In this document: piece by piece, positions 9,452-19,235 of the stretch
Layout: the number at the start of each line of letters is the position of its first letter
Position numbering within the stretch: the stretch's first letter is position 1
Assembly: GCA_963721445.1 (NCBI GenBank)
Contig: CAVRIZ010000005.1
Location: forward strand, 1,612,001 to 1,676,000
Direction of reading: 5' to 3'
DNA from: DAIOEK01 sp963721445
GTDB taxonomy: Bacteria > Chloroflexota > Anaerolineae > Anaerolineales > Anaerolineaceae
Length of the DNA stretch: 64,000 nt
The notes under the pieces: generated by a model
Told to the model about the DNA's origin: nothing
Seen by the model: only the letters and a program-made list of their open reading frames with translations
Database searches by the model: none
Made by a program: the position numbers and the translations under genes

Positions 9452-11851
9452 ATGAGTAATTTCGCTAAGATCCTGCTTGGCGCAGCTACCTTGTCCCTGC
9501 TTATTGCTAGTTGTGGACAAATCTCGACCCCACCGGTCACACCCCAGATAGCAACGGTGACACAGAATCCGCCTACTGTGACTCCTGCCCCCGCGCCGAC
9601 ACCCACCCTCAAACCACAAGGGAAAACTATACTGGTAATCGACGCCACTGACAGTGGGCCTGGAACCTTGCGTCAGGCGATCCTGGATGCTACCGCCGGC
9701 GATACGATCACCTTTGATAAAGTGGTTTTTCACCCGGACAAACCATCAACCATCTACCCGCTTTCAGTCTTGCCGCCCATCCAGACGGGTGATGTGACCC
9801 TGGATGCCAGGGGAGCGGGAGTAATCATCGATGGAAGCAAAATGCCGGATGGTTGGGATAGCGCCCTCCAGCTCTCATCAAACAATAATGCGATCTATGG
9901 ATTCCAGATCACCGGTTTCACCGGCGCGGCAATTCAGGTCAGTAAAGGGAATAATAATCTTATTCAGGGAAATGTAATTGGGGGCAGCGATTATAGTATT
10001 GGTTTGTGGGTTGAATCTGCTGGCAATCAGATCACTAATAATTACCTGGGCGTCTTGGCAGATGGGATCACACCGAATGGCAATAAGACCTCGGGGATCA
10101 TTATCATGGAGGGAGCCCACGATAACCGGATCGGTCCGGATAACCAGATCGCCTTTAATTCCCATTTCGGTGTTTTTATTGACGGACCCGACACAATCGA
10201 CAACTCGGTATTTCAAAATCGCATCCAAGATAACGGTGAATTTGGGATCGTCCTCGGCACGGGAAGTAATCGCGATGTATTGGCTCCCTTGCTGCTCGAA
10301 TTCAACCTGAATGCTGGAAGTGTAGCCGGTCTGGCTTGCCCATCCTGTGAGGTGATGGTCTATTCGGCTGATGCCGCTGAAGAAGGGGTGGTTTTTGAAG
10401 GACAGGTGACCGCCGATGAATTGGGTGGTTTCTCCTTCAGGAAAGTCACCGGTTTCACCGGACCGCTGATCACAGTTACAGCCACAGATCCGACAGGAAA
10501 CACTAGCGCTTTTTCCCTCCCATCAAGCTCAAAATCACGCACAGCCCAATTCCAAACAGGGAATACGGCACCGAGGTCTTTGATGGTTTACAAATCAACC
10601 GACAACCTGGAAGAGAATCACATCAACGGAATATGGACGAGCTTCAGGCAGTCGATGGACTTTCAAGCCGTGATCGATGAGGAAATCGTGCCTTTGGGTT
10701 TGAAAGTGGTTCGGATGACGATCAATGAGGGGGAATACTTTACCAACACAGCAGAAGGTCTTGGTATTGAATGGAGCAAACCAGAACTCTCCATCCAGCC
10801 CGAAATGGATAATTACATCACCGAACTGGTCTCTCATAAGATCACCGTTCAATACAAATTAATCTTTTGGGACAAAGCAAACCATCCCAATGGGTGGAGT
10901 GTAAAATCCCGTTTCAAGACGGAAGAGGATATTAGCCGTTACCTGGAGTATGTGCGTTTCATCGTTACCAATTTTAAAGGTCGCGTCCACTATTACGAAC
11001 TGTGGAATGAACCGAACATCGACGTTCCCCTGCAGCGGATCGACCCAGAAGACTACATCAACCTGGCGAAGCGCGCGATACCACTCATCAAGGAGATCGA
11101 TCCCAACGCGAAGGTGATTATAGGAAGCACATCAGGTCTGGCCAATCCGAATGCGCGGGACTACCTATTTAAGATCCTCAACTCCGAGATCATGCCCCTG
11201 GCAGATGTCATCGACTGGCATCCCTTCTACGGCAATGTTCCAGGTGCCGGAAAATATCCAGGATACTATGCCAACTACCCCGCTTTACTGGCTGAGATTA
11301 TGGATACCGCCAGGAAAAATGGTTTTACTGGCGAATTCTCTGCCACGGAGATCACCTTCAGCGGACCAGGATGTGGTGGCTGCGATGTGAATGACCCAAC
11401 CTTTAGTGATATTGTGGCTGCCAAATATACGGCACGCGCATTGGTTTTGCACCTTGGGAATGGTGTGAACACCGGGATCGGCGGAGTATCCTCCCTCCGG
11501 ATCAGTCACAGTCAGGCGATTCGCGGCATAACCAATATCTTTGCCGGCGCCAATGCGGATGGATTTCCGGTCCGGGTAAATTCAGACGCGCTGAATACGA
11601 AGCTTATCACCTTTGCCAAATCAGACGGCAGCATGCTGGTCGCCCTGTGGACTGACGGTGCCGCGGTCGATGAGGACCCAGGCGTGGAATCGACGATCAC
11701 CCTGCCCGAATTGGCCGGGTGGAATGCTACCGGCATCGATATCCTTACGGGTATAGAGCAGCCATTACTCACAGAAGTAGATGGCGGTAATCTGATCATC
11801 CCCGGTTTTTATATCAGGGACTACCCCATGATAATTATGCTGACGAAATAG
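9452..11851 (+). CDS. lipoprotein with beta-helix and glycoside-hydrolase-like domains
   Basis: 799 residues. A lipoprotein signal peptide ends in the lipobox IASC with Cys21. A Thr/Pro-rich tether covers about 24-55. Residues about 60-280 form a right-handed parallel beta-helix (repeats such as NNNLIQGNVIGG and NNAIYGFQITG), like pectate-lyase or inverting-alginate folds. An Ig-like stretch follows (about 285-360), then a TIM-barrel glycosidase domain (about 375-799). The pair of active-site acids appears as YELWNEPN (Glu520, proton donor) and FSATEITFSG (Glu633, nucleophile), with DWHPFYG between, as in clan A hydrolases. It probably acts outside the cell on a polysaccharide. The start at 9452 follows GGGAGGG. 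The family number is uncertain. Confidence 0.75.
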   Translation: MSNFAKILLGAATLSLLIASCGQISTPPVTPQIATVTQNPPTVTPAPAPTPTLKPQGKTILVIDATDSGPGTLRQAILDATAGDTITFDKVVFHPDKPSTIYPLSVLPPIQTGDVTLDARGAGVIIDGSKMPDGWDSALQLSSNNNAIYGFQITGFTGAAIQVSKGNNNLIQGNVIGGSDYSIGLWVESAGNQITNNYLGVLADGITPNGNKTSGIIIMEGAHDNRIGPDNQIAFNSHFGVFIDGPDTIDNSVFQNRIQDNGEFGIVLGTGSNRDVLAPLLLEFNLNAGSVAGLACPSCEVMVYSADAAEEGVVFEGQVTADELGGFSFRKVTGFTGPLITVTATDPTGNTSAFSLPSSSKSRTAQFQTGNTAPRSLMVYKSTDNLEENHINGIWTSFRQSMDFQAVIDEEIVPLGLKVVRMTINEGEYFTNTAEGLGIEWSKPELSIQPEMDNYITELVSHKITVQYKLIFWDKANHPNGWSVKSRFKTEEDISRYLEYVRFIVTNFKGRVHYYELWNEPNIDVPLQRIDPEDYINLAKRAIPLIKEIDPNAKVIIGSTSGLANPNARDYLFKILNSEIMPLADVIDWHPFYGNVPGAGKYPGYYANYPALLAEIMDTARKNGFTGEFSATEITFSGPGCGGCDVNDPTFSDIVAAKYTARALVLHLGNGVNTGIGGVSSLRISHSQAIRGITNIFAGANADGFPVRVNSDALNTKLITFAKSDGSMLVALWTDGAAVDEDPGVESTITLPELAGWNATGIDILTGIEQPLLTEVDGGNLIIPGFYIRDYPMIIMLTK

Positions 11852-11927
11852 GGATAGTAACGAATAAAAGCAGCCTCCGCAATGAAAAGACCAATTCCTA
11901 CTAACCGCCCTTTATGTTGCGCTCCGG

Positions 11928-11933
11928 TATAAT
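11928..11933 (+). promoter_or_regulatory. -10 element placing transcription start at the ATG
   Basis: A perfect TATAAT lies six bases before the ATG at 11940, so the transcript would begin at or within a base or two of the start codon. No separate Shine-Dalgarno sequence can fit on such an mRNA. No good -35 is visible at the usual distance. Confidence 0.5.
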
Positions 11934-11939
11934 CGAGGC

Positions 11940-13157
11940 ATGACGATTGCGGTGATCGGCGCGGGTGCTTCGGGTATGACGGCTGCTCTCCAGGCTGCCT
12001 GGAATGGAGCCGCCGTGACTTTATTTGAGCGCAATCCCAGTGTGGGGCGGAAACTGCTGGTGACGGGCAGCGGGCGCTGCAACATCACCAACGATTCGGC
12101 CGCTGCGGAAGCCTATACCTGTGCTGATCCGATCTGGATGGAAGCTCTGCTCACGCGGTTTGGCGTACCCGACCTGCTGAAAATGCTGGCCGGGATGGGC
12201 ATTCCCGTCCGCAAAACCCCCGACGGCTGGTACTATCCTTTGTCCGATTCCGCGTCCACGGTGGTGGATGCATTTTCGAGCGCGCTCGATCTGGCTGGCG
12301 TGACGCTGCATATGCCTGCCCAGGTTCGTTCGATTGGCGCCAGCGGCAAAGGATTCGCCATTCGTTTTCTACAGAACGATAGGGAAGAGGAACAGGAATT
12401 CGAGCGTGTCATCCTCTCCGCTGGCGGTAAAGCGTATCCTACCCTCGGCTCACGTGGTGAACTATTCCCTGTGTTGGAACAATTGGGGCACACCGTCCTG
12501 CCGATCCGGCCGGCCCTGGCGCCCATTCTGGCAGACCTGGGTGACTGGCTGCCTTTGCAGGGCATTCGCCTGGATGCGGGGGCCACTTTATGGGAAGGTT
12601 CCCGGCAGGTGGCTGCCACCAGGGGCAATCTCATCTTCACCAAATGGGGGCTGAACGGCCCGGCCGTGATGGATATCAGTCATGAGGTGTCCGCCCGTCC
12701 CGGCGCCACCCTGGTACTCTCCCTGAATCTGCTTGCGTACATCCAGGCTGAATATGATCAACTATTGACCCAAAAACGGGCCAGCCTCATGCCGCTGCGG
12801 GTGTTCCTGGGCGCCTTCTTCCCTCCCAAAGTAGCCCTGACCTGCCTCAAACATCTCCGTCTGGGGGAAGACACACCGCTCAATGAAGTTAGTGATAATG
12901 AGCTTGAAAAGCTGACCGGTCTGCTGCAGGCTATCCGTCTGCCGGTAAAGGGGGTGAGGGATTTCGAGTACTGCCAGATCTCTGCAGGCGGAGTCCCCGT
13001 GGATGAAGTGGATCCGCAATCGTTGGAATCACACCGGGTGAAGGGGCTGTACCTGACCGGTGAGACGCTCGATGTGGTTGGTCCGTGCGGGGGCTACAAC
13101 CTGCAATACGCCTTCAGCAGCGGCGCGCTGGCCGGTATGGCAGCCGCGAAATCATGA
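11940..13157 (+). CDS. HI0933/BaiN-family flavoprotein oxidoreductase
   Basis: 405 residues. The N-terminal FAD-binding Rossmann motif is IGAGASGM, followed by the family hallmark GRKLLVTGSGRCNITN. LSAGGKAYPTLGSRG in the middle and GLYLTGETLDVVGPCGGYN at the C-terminus complete the HI0933-like (YhiN/BaiN) pattern. Members are flavin-dependent reductases; one acts on steroid double bonds, most are uncharacterised. The ATG is directly preceded by a -10 box, suggesting leaderless translation. The gene is convergent with the ABC permease gene. Confidence 0.85.
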   Translation: MTIAVIGAGASGMTAALQAAWNGAAVTLFERNPSVGRKLLVTGSGRCNITNDSAAAEAYTCADPIWMEALLTRFGVPDLLKMLAGMGIPVRKTPDGWYYPLSDSASTVVDAFSSALDLAGVTLHMPAQVRSIGASGKGFAIRFLQNDREEEQEFERVILSAGGKAYPTLGSRGELFPVLEQLGHTVLPIRPALAPILADLGDWLPLQGIRLDAGATLWEGSRQVAATRGNLIFTKWGLNGPAVMDISHEVSARPGATLVLSLNLLAYIQAEYDQLLTQKRASLMPLRVFLGAFFPPKVALTCLKHLRLGEDTPLNEVSDNELEKLTGLLQAIRLPVKGVRDFEYCQISAGGVPVDEVDPQSLESHRVKGLYLTGETLDVVGPCGGYNLQYAFSSGALAGMAAAKS

Positions 13158-13276
13158 TTCATTTGATGTAAGAAAACGAGGACGAGTTTTCTGTCTTCAT
13201 CCCCGTCTTCACCAGGCGTCGACGTCGCAAAATTACCGAGACCATATCGCGCCTTACATTACATATTGCGAATTTC

Positions 13277-14865
13277 TTATGCTTTCATTTGCAGCCTGCG
13301 GCCAGCATAAGCCAGAGCAAGCATCCCCAGGATCAAGCCTGCGAAGATCCATGGCGCGGTATATGCCGGAGAGCCCGCATGAATCCCCAGATAATCGAGG
13401 ACAGCCAGCCCATTTTCCTTGTTCATTGGCCCCAGATACCAAAGGATGGGATAGACTACTTCAAACATCTTGCTGCTACGAGTCCAGACGCCCAGAGTGA
13501 GTGCCAGGGTTGGGATGAACACGACAGCAAATATCCAGGGAAGGAGCAGCATGGATTCTCCTGCAAACAGCCTGCCGAAGATCACGCAGCTCGTCGACTA
13601 GGGCAGTAACGATAACCCCCGCCAACCAACTGGATCCCGTCAACCGTATCACCGGATAGGCGCCTTGAAAAACCAGATCTTCCGCATGGTTGCGTATCTC
13701 CCGCTCGCCCATCTTCGACCAGATCAGCACCGGCCAGATCACCGCTGCGATATACCAGAATTTACGGATACTCTCGGATGGCGCGGTTATACATCCAATC
13801 CAAAAGACAGCCATCCCTGCCAACCAGTACCACTTCAATCCCTTCACCAGCAACACGACCTCCATCCTAACCAGGCGGAAAAAGTTGATGTGAGAACGAC
13901 CTGCCTTATCCACGGGAGTGAGATGAACTGGTTTTGCTTCAGTGGTCTGAGGAGTACTCTCCAAAAGTAAATCGAAATTCTCAATTCCATCCTTGGTCTT
14001 TCTGACCCGGATATTGGAATGAGGATTGAATCGGTTGAAGAAAAGTGATCCTATAAATACCAATCCGATGGACACAACCAGCCAACCGATGCGTTGCAGA
14101 ATTAGCCCCGCCGACCAGGTCAGACCGGACCACACAAACGTATGCAGCGGCTGGTCTGATGCCATGGATAGAACAAACTCGCCGCTGTAACTAGGGGAGA
14201 TCGCCCAAACGGCCGCTTTCATATGGGTACTTACCAGGCTGACTCCGGTGACGTCCAACCAGGGAGTGTCCGCCAGGAAAATTCCGGCAGTGAACAATCC
14301 CATAAAGACAAAAAAGTAGACCAGGTTGCCAAAGCCTCCTTTCAGCCAAGCTTATGGATTCAAAAAAGACGGCAAATGCGGCGACCAACGCCATCATAGG
14401 TAGCGCGATTAGAAGGAGGGGTGCGATCAGAGCCCAAATGTCGATCTGTGCCACTTCCTGTTGGATAACCTGCATCAAGATAGCCGCCATGGCAAGGATC
14501 ATGACCAAAGAAGTAAGGAGAGCAAAATTGCTGAGCCATTTGCCAAGCAGATATTCCGGGCGGCTGAGAGGTGTGGAGGCGATGATCTGCCCTACACCGG
14601 TGCGTTCGTCCCGAGCGACAGCGTTTTTGATCAAATAGAAACCGGCTAGCCCGAGAAAGAAAGTGATCACGAGCGCCATCAGGGTGCCCACCCAGGCGGA
14701 ATTATAGACACCACGGTAATCGGCTAGTCTGACCAGGATCTGACCGGTGTTGACGGCATACCCCATATATATCACAAGGCATAAGGTAACCAGGAAGCTT
14801 GTTCTGCGGGTGCGATCGCGAAAATCAGCCTGGACGATGGAAAATAGCATCCGTCCGGTCTTCAT
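13277..14865 (-). pseudogene. ABC-2 type transporter permease, two frameshifts
   Basis: Fragments 14191-14865, 13476-14303 and 13277-13585 rejoin into one membrane protein of about 520 residues. The first fragment begins with a membrane anchor, then several hydrophobic segments and VARDERTGVGQIIASTPL, typical of ABC-2 permeases. The breaks are near 14348-14353 (ESIS / WLKGGFGNLVYFF) and 13585-13600 (VTALV / VIFGRLFAGE); each needs one base skipped, and the two sites coincide with AAGCTT and GTCGAC. The start overlaps the stop of the ATPase gene as ATGA, so the two are translationally coupled and form one exporter. The substrate is unknown; lipid, antibiotic or peptide export is typical. Confidence 0.75.
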
Positions 14866-15746
14866 TTAACCGCCTCGCGAGAATTCGCGGAGACTGCTAA
14901 AAGATAAGCATCTTCGAGGTTCGGAGCGACCTGTATCGCATCGGCAGATGGGGATTCTTCCTGAATAATGCGTAGGCGGGTGACATCGGCGTACCGATTC
15001 ATAGTGCTGATCAAGTAATTCTCGCGGACTGCCGCCAACTGACCTGTCGGGATCACCCACTCCCAGGTCTTTCCATCCACTGCCTGGAGCAAATCTTCCG
15101 GCGTTACATGCTGGAGGAGATGCCCTTTATTCATGATGGCAATCCTGGTCGCGACCGCTTCGACGTCGGACACAATATGGGTTGAGAGAAGCACGATCCG
15201 ATCGCCAGATAGATCAGCCAGCAGATTGCGGAATCGAACCCGTTCCTCCGGGTCCAATCCCACCGTGGGTTCATCCACAATCAGCAATTCGGGATCGTTC
15301 AGCAAGGCTTGTGCGATACCGATCCGCTGCTTCATGCCGCCTGAATAACCTCCAAGGGGACGTTTACGCGCATCCACCAGGTTGACCAACTGGAGCAGTT
15401 CATCGATCCGACAATTTGCTGTCTTCACATCGAGCCCTTTAATGGCAGCCAGATATTGAAGAAATTCAATTGCGTTCAGGTTTGGATATACCCCAAAATC
15501 CTGCGGCAAATACCCCAGTACTGCTCGCAGGTTATTTGGTTTTTCGGCGATATCCTCACCATTCCAGAACACGCGCCCTACCGTGGGTTTGGTAATGGTC
15601 GCCAGGATGCGCATCAGGGTCGATTTTCCAGCGCCATTTGGTCCGAGCAAGCCGGAGACACCTGGAGTTAAGGTCAGGGAATAATCGCGCAACCCCCATT
15701 TTCCTCTGCCATATTGTTTTCCGACGTTTTGAATCACCAGTTCCAT
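14862..15746 (-). CDS. ABC transporter ATP-binding protein
   Basis: 294 residues. Walker A GPNGAGKST at about 35-43, Q-loop GYLPQDFG at about 79-85, signature YSGGMKQR at 134-141, Walker B LLIVDEP with the catalytic Glu at about 159, and the H-switch STHIV. The long C-terminal extension after residue 220 is typical of ATPases paired with ABC-2 permeases. GGAGAG lies just upstream of the ATG. The partner permease overlaps the 3' end by four bases. Works at the cytoplasmic face to power export. Confidence 0.9.
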   Translation of the reverse strand: MELVIQNVGKQYGRGKWGLRDYSLTLTPGVSGLLGPNGAGKSTLMRILATITKPTVGRVFWNGEDIAEKPNNLRAVLGYLPQDFGVYPNLNAIEFLQYLAAIKGLDVKTANCRIDELLQLVNLVDARKRPLGGYSGGMKQRIGIAQALLNDPELLIVDEPTVGLDPEERVRFRNLLADLSGDRIVLLSTHIVSDVEAVATRIAIMNKGHLLQHVTPEDLLQAVDGKTWEWVIPTGQLAAVRENYLISTMNRYADVTRLRIIQEESPSADAIQVAPNLEDAYLLAVSANSREAVK

Positions 15747-15924
15747 ATACTCTCCAATGCTGTCAGGTGTTTTATAAATTTATCTTTTATATGTACGTTC
15801 TTAAATGAGAATGGTTGTACTGTGAATTCAGGCGTTAGATGATACTATTTTTCCCTAAGGGAGAGTTGGCTATCTCTAATAATGTCACTAAAATGAGGAT
15901 ATATTCGTATCAAGAGAGATCAGT

Positions 15925-16827
15925 ATGCTGGATGCCAGATCAAGAAAACCTACCCTCATAATCGCCTGGGCGACGATCCTCATAGTAGCTCTATACAAGA
16001 TCGTCTTGCAGGAAATCTTTCATTTCCCAGTAACCGAAAATCTTCAATTTACCATCACGGGATTGATCGTAGTTGCCGGTTTCGCTCTGACCTTCCTCTG
16101 GAAATCCATCCACCCGGTGCGTTCATTTTTTGCCTTGTTCATCGTCCTGACTGGGGCGCAATGGTTGATGTTGGGGCAGGTGGAGAAACTATCTTTCTTT
16201 CAGTTTTGGCTTCATCATCCGTTGTTCAATGTATATATGCTTGCAGAGCAGGGCTTAAAACTGCTTGTTACTTTGATCGTGATTGGTTTCTTGTTTTTCC
16301 TCAAGAAAAATAGAATGTATTTTTTCCTGACCCCGGGTGATATCGCGGCACCCGCGCAGCCGGTTTCCTGGTTGGGAATAAAACCCGGGGAGACCTGGCA
16401 AAAGGTTGGCAGCCGATTCGCGCTATTTCTCAGTCTGGGGACACTTGCATTTCTGGTCATCGCCGGGCGTCCTCCCTTGAATATTGTGATCAAAGCGCTA
16501 CCCTTTCTACCGGCAGTATTGCTTTGCGCTGCATTGAATGCATTCCACGAAGAAATGACCTACAAAGCATCCTTTCTGGCAGTCCTGGAAGATGTCGTAG
16601 GGAGGCGGCAGGCTCTCTGGCTGATGGCAGCCTATTTCGGGATCCTCCATTTTTATGGCATCCCATATGGTGTGATCGGAGTTCTCATGGCGACATTTCT
16701 GGGTTGGTTCCTCGGGAAATCAATGCTGGAGACGCGCGGGCTATTCTGGGCATGGTTTCTCCACTTCATTCAGGATGTGCTCATATTCGCTTTCCTGGCG
16801 ATCGGATCAATCACAGCGGGTGGATGA
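15925..16827 (+). CDS. CPBP family intramembrane protease with a conservative Arg-to-Lys change
   Basis: 300 residues, about eight membrane segments. CPBP motif 1 reads HEEMTYK (Glu209, Glu210, then Lys214 where most members have Arg). Motif 2 is FGILHFYG with His242, and motif 3 is WFLHFIQD with His280 and Asp284 in place of the usual Asn. The fold and metal-binding Glu/His residues are therefore present but two positions differ, so activity may be altered. No clear Shine-Dalgarno is seen at this start. Divergent from the ABC exporter operon, about 180 bases apart. Confidence 0.7.
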   Translation: MLDARSRKPTLIIAWATILIVALYKIVLQEIFHFPVTENLQFTITGLIVVAGFALTFLWKSIHPVRSFFALFIVLTGAQWLMLGQVEKLSFFQFWLHHPLFNVYMLAEQGLKLLVTLIVIGFLFFLKKNRMYFFLTPGDIAAPAQPVSWLGIKPGETWQKVGSRFALFLSLGTLAFLVIAGRPPLNIVIKALPFLPAVLLCAALNAFHEEMTYKASFLAVLEDVVGRRQALWLMAAYFGILHFYGIPYGVIGVLMATFLGWFLGKSMLETRGLFWAWFLHFIQDVLIFAFLAIGSITAGG

Positions 16828-16954
16828 TTGCGAAATGGTTTAGGTCGAATTACACCGTAATCCGATCCGCTAACGGTTGATTATTATTTCGAAAGTTGGG
16901 GATATTTTTCCAAGCAAAAGTGATTGAATATTTCACAGAAAGGATCCCTTTCCG

Positions 16955-17362
16955 ATGACTACAGACAATCCGAACCATCCCGTCCTTGAATTGCGCGTTG
17001 CACTGACAACGAGAGATTATGAACGCTTGAAGAAATTCTATTGTGTTGGACTCGGTATCGAACCAGCCCAATTTTGGAATAACGGACAGGGTCAGGCAAT
17101 GATCCTTAATCTTGGAAATGCCACTCTGGAGATATTCGACGAAACACAAGCCGAGACGATCGACCAGATCGAAACCGGGCAACGCGTCAGCGGACCGGTT
17201 CGTTTCGCCCTTCAGGTGCCTGATATCAAAGAAGCAATGGAACGTTTACTTGCCCAAGGTGAGAAACTTGTTCACCCACCGGTTAAAACGCCCTGGGGCG
17301 ATGTAAATGTTCGTTTTCAGGATCCGGATGGCATGCAAATTACCCTTTTTCAGAGATCGTGA
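16955..17362 (+). CDS. VOC family (glyoxalase/bleomycin-resistance fold) protein
   Basis: 135 residues forming one VOC unit made of two beta-alpha-beta-beta-beta modules. The first module starts ELRVALTTRDYERLKKFY, the second VRFALQVPDIKEAMERL. The end FQDPDGMQITLFQR contains the usual Gln/Asp-rich strand. Metal-binding residues at the ends of the modules cannot be assigned with confidence. AAAGGAT lies about nine bases upstream. Function could be dioxygenase, isomerase or drug binding. Confidence 0.75.
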   Translation: MTTDNPNHPVLELRVALTTRDYERLKKFYCVGLGIEPAQFWNNGQGQAMILNLGNATLEIFDETQAETIDQIETGQRVSGPVRFALQVPDIKEAMERLLAQGEKLVHPPVKTPWGDVNVRFQDPDGMQITLFQRS

Positions 17363-17514
17363 CCTGGAAACTATTCTGGGGGGAGTGGGCGTGGGTAAGC
17401 ATGCGTTATTTCTACAGACGGCTTTCATATTGTGCAAGTAAGTCTTCATTTAATCTCCTGACTTCCCCTGCGCATATATTCCCGTCTGCCAGGATACATC
17501 CTGATATTAATCCC

Positions 17515-17543
17515 TTGACAAATATATATACAGTATATATAAT
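17515..17543 (+). promoter_or_regulatory. perfect consensus sigma70 promoter of the TetR gene
   Basis: TTGACA at 17515-17520 and TATAAT at 17538-17543 are separated by exactly 17 bases. Both hexamers match the consensus in every position, so the promoter should be strong unless repressed. Confidence 0.9.
17523..17541. promoter_or_regulatory. palindromic operator between -35 and -10
   Basis: TATATATAC and GTATATATA form a perfect inverted repeat around one central A. It occupies the whole spacer of the promoter and overlaps the first bases of the -10, so a bound dimer would block RNA polymerase. The TetR protein encoded directly downstream is the obvious candidate binder. Confidence 0.65.
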
Positions 17544-17557
17544 TATACAAAGTACAA

Positions 17558-17582
17558 TAATATACATCGTATATGTATATTA
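17558..17582. promoter_or_regulatory. second palindrome in the TetR leader
   Basis: TAATATACAT and ATGTATATTA are perfect ten-base arms separated by CGTAT. The element lies about 10 to 35 bases after the predicted transcription start and just before the Shine-Dalgarno of tetR. It shares the ATATAC/GTATAT core with the operator in the promoter and may be a second repressor site or an RNA hairpin covering the leader. Confidence 0.6.
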
Positions 17583-17599
17583 ATAAGGATGATTCAACC

Positions 17600-18205
17600 A
17601 TGAAATCAAAAATAACCGGTCGAATGGATCGAAAAAAAGCGCTGACTCAGAAAGCAATCATTGAAACATCAGTGCGATTATTCAACCAATTCGGGCTGGA
17701 ATCAGTGACAATGGATCAGATCGCCGAAGAGGTGGATATCGCCAGAGGGACTTTGTACAACCACTTTCCTTCCAAGGAATTGATTATCAACGCCTATCTA
17801 CAACATACTTTTCAGGAACGCAATGAAGATCGCCTGGCAGAACTACGAAAATTACCGGATACTCGCTCCCGATTAATTCAGATGCTGAAGTTCTTAACAG
17901 CTGGTGTTCAGGCTCAGAAAGAGATCTTTGAAGCGTTCATGGTATACCGCATGAAACAGGTGGTTTCATTCCATCCGGTGAACGATGCTCCAAGCGGTCT
18001 ATCAAACCTGGTTCGGGAAGTGATCCTACTTGGGCAGGCTAACCATGAATTACGATCCGACCTTTCCGTAGACCTGCTTGAAGATATGTTCGAATTTATC
18101 TTGATCGAGTCGATCAAACCCTTTTATCTGGAACCGGATCGATACAACGCTGAAGAAGCAATAGACCAATGCGTAGATTTATTTTTCAATGGAGCGAAAG
18201 CGTAG
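17600..18205 (+). CDS. TetR/AcrR family transcriptional regulator
   Basis: 201 residues. The N-terminal helix-turn-helix is classic: VTMDQIAEEVDIARGTLYNHF followed by PSKELI. The rest is a helical ligand-binding and dimerisation domain of normal length. The start at 17600 is chosen over an in-frame ATG at 17573 because AAGGAT lies nine bases upstream and the earlier ATG lies inside an operator palindrome. Two perfect palindromes in its promoter region point to autorepression. The esterase gene starts 32 bases downstream and is probably co-transcribed, so the inducer may be an ester or its product. Confidence 0.85.
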   Translation: MKSKITGRMDRKKALTQKAIIETSVRLFNQFGLESVTMDQIAEEVDIARGTLYNHFPSKELIINAYLQHTFQERNEDRLAELRKLPDTRSRLIQMLKFLTAGVQAQKEIFEAFMVYRMKQVVSFHPVNDAPSGLSNLVREVILLGQANHELRSDLSVDLLEDMFEFILIESIKPFYLEPDRYNAEEAIDQCVDLFFNGAKA

Positions 18206-18236
18206 CTTCCATTGGTTCGTAAAGGAGAATTTTAAA

Positions 18237-19194
18237 ATGTCCAGTTTGAGAAGTAAACTAGTTATTTTTGGGATCCAGCATAGCCATTTATTCAAGCTTC
18301 GGCTTAAACGCGATACGATTACCAACCAGACATCTATTACGCAGCTGCGTAAGGAGTATCTGGATGGGGCACGGAAATTTGGATCCATCCCTTCAAATAT
18401 CCAGGTTTCACAAGTACGGATACCAGGATTACCTGAGGGAGCGCTAGCCGAATGGATCCATCCGGTTGGCACCCCGAATTCGCCATCTGCGAACGACCAG
18501 GCGATATTTTACACCCACGGAGGCGGGTATGTAACGGGCGATTGTGAAGATCATCGCATGCATGTTGCCAAGTTCGTGCAAGCCTCTGGTGTGGGGGCGT
18601 TACTTTATGATTACCGGTTGGCACCTGAACATCCATTTCCAGCTGCCATGGAAGATACGCTTGCCGCGTACCGTTGGTTATTGAGCCAGGAAGTCAAACC
18701 ATCCAACATTGTCATCGTGGGCGAATCAGCCGGTGGAGGACTGTGCCTTGCCAGTTTGCTCGCCATTCGTGACACAGGACTTGCACTACCAGCTGCGGGA
18801 ATTGCCCTTTCGCCATGGCTTGACCTGAATTGCACGAGTGACTCGTACCAACGCAACGCCTGGCTCGATATCTCGACACCCGGTTCCTGGACCGTATGGA
18901 ATAAGTATTACGTTGGTCCCAACGACCCGCACCATCCTTGGATCTCGCCGGTCTATGGCGATCTGCATGGGTTACCACCCTTCCTAATCGAGGTAGGCGA
19001 CCATGAGATCATGCTGGATGACTCCAGTCCGCTTCACAGAAAAAGCTAAAGCAGCCGGAGTGGATGCCACCCTGCGAGTTTGGGAGGGGATGGTGCATTG
19101 CTTCCCGATTCTCGCGCCGATGTTCCCAGAAGCCACCCGGGCGTGGGATGAGACTATCGGTTATATCAAGACCCATTTACGGCTGGAGAACTAA
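18237..19194 (+). pseudogene. hormone-sensitive-lipase-family esterase, frameshifted before the catalytic His
   Basis: Reads from 18237 to 19049, and the C-terminus continues in the next frame to 19194; rejoined length about 318 residues. The family IV esterase oxyanion motif HGGGY, the nucleophile elbow GESAGG and the acid region EVGDHEIMLDD are in the first frame. The catalytic His (WEGMVHCF) is only in the second frame, so the uncorrected product would be inactive. One extra base near 19020-19030, inside GACTCCAGTC, accounts for the break. AAAGGAG precedes the start by nine bases. It follows the tetR gene and may be its target. Confidence 0.8.
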
Positions 19195-19235
19195 AACTAC
19201 CAGCTTATTCCAGCCAGTTTATCCGGGTGTTATTG

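Noticed and set aside
17521..17582. AT-rich replication origin
   Set aside because: The AT-rich palindromes coincide exactly with a promoter and leader of a TetR gene; no DnaA boxes or dnaA gene are near.
18237..19194. Esterase break as a programmed frameshift
   Set aside because: No slippery sequence with a stimulating structure is visible, and many unrelated genes show the same one-base excess.
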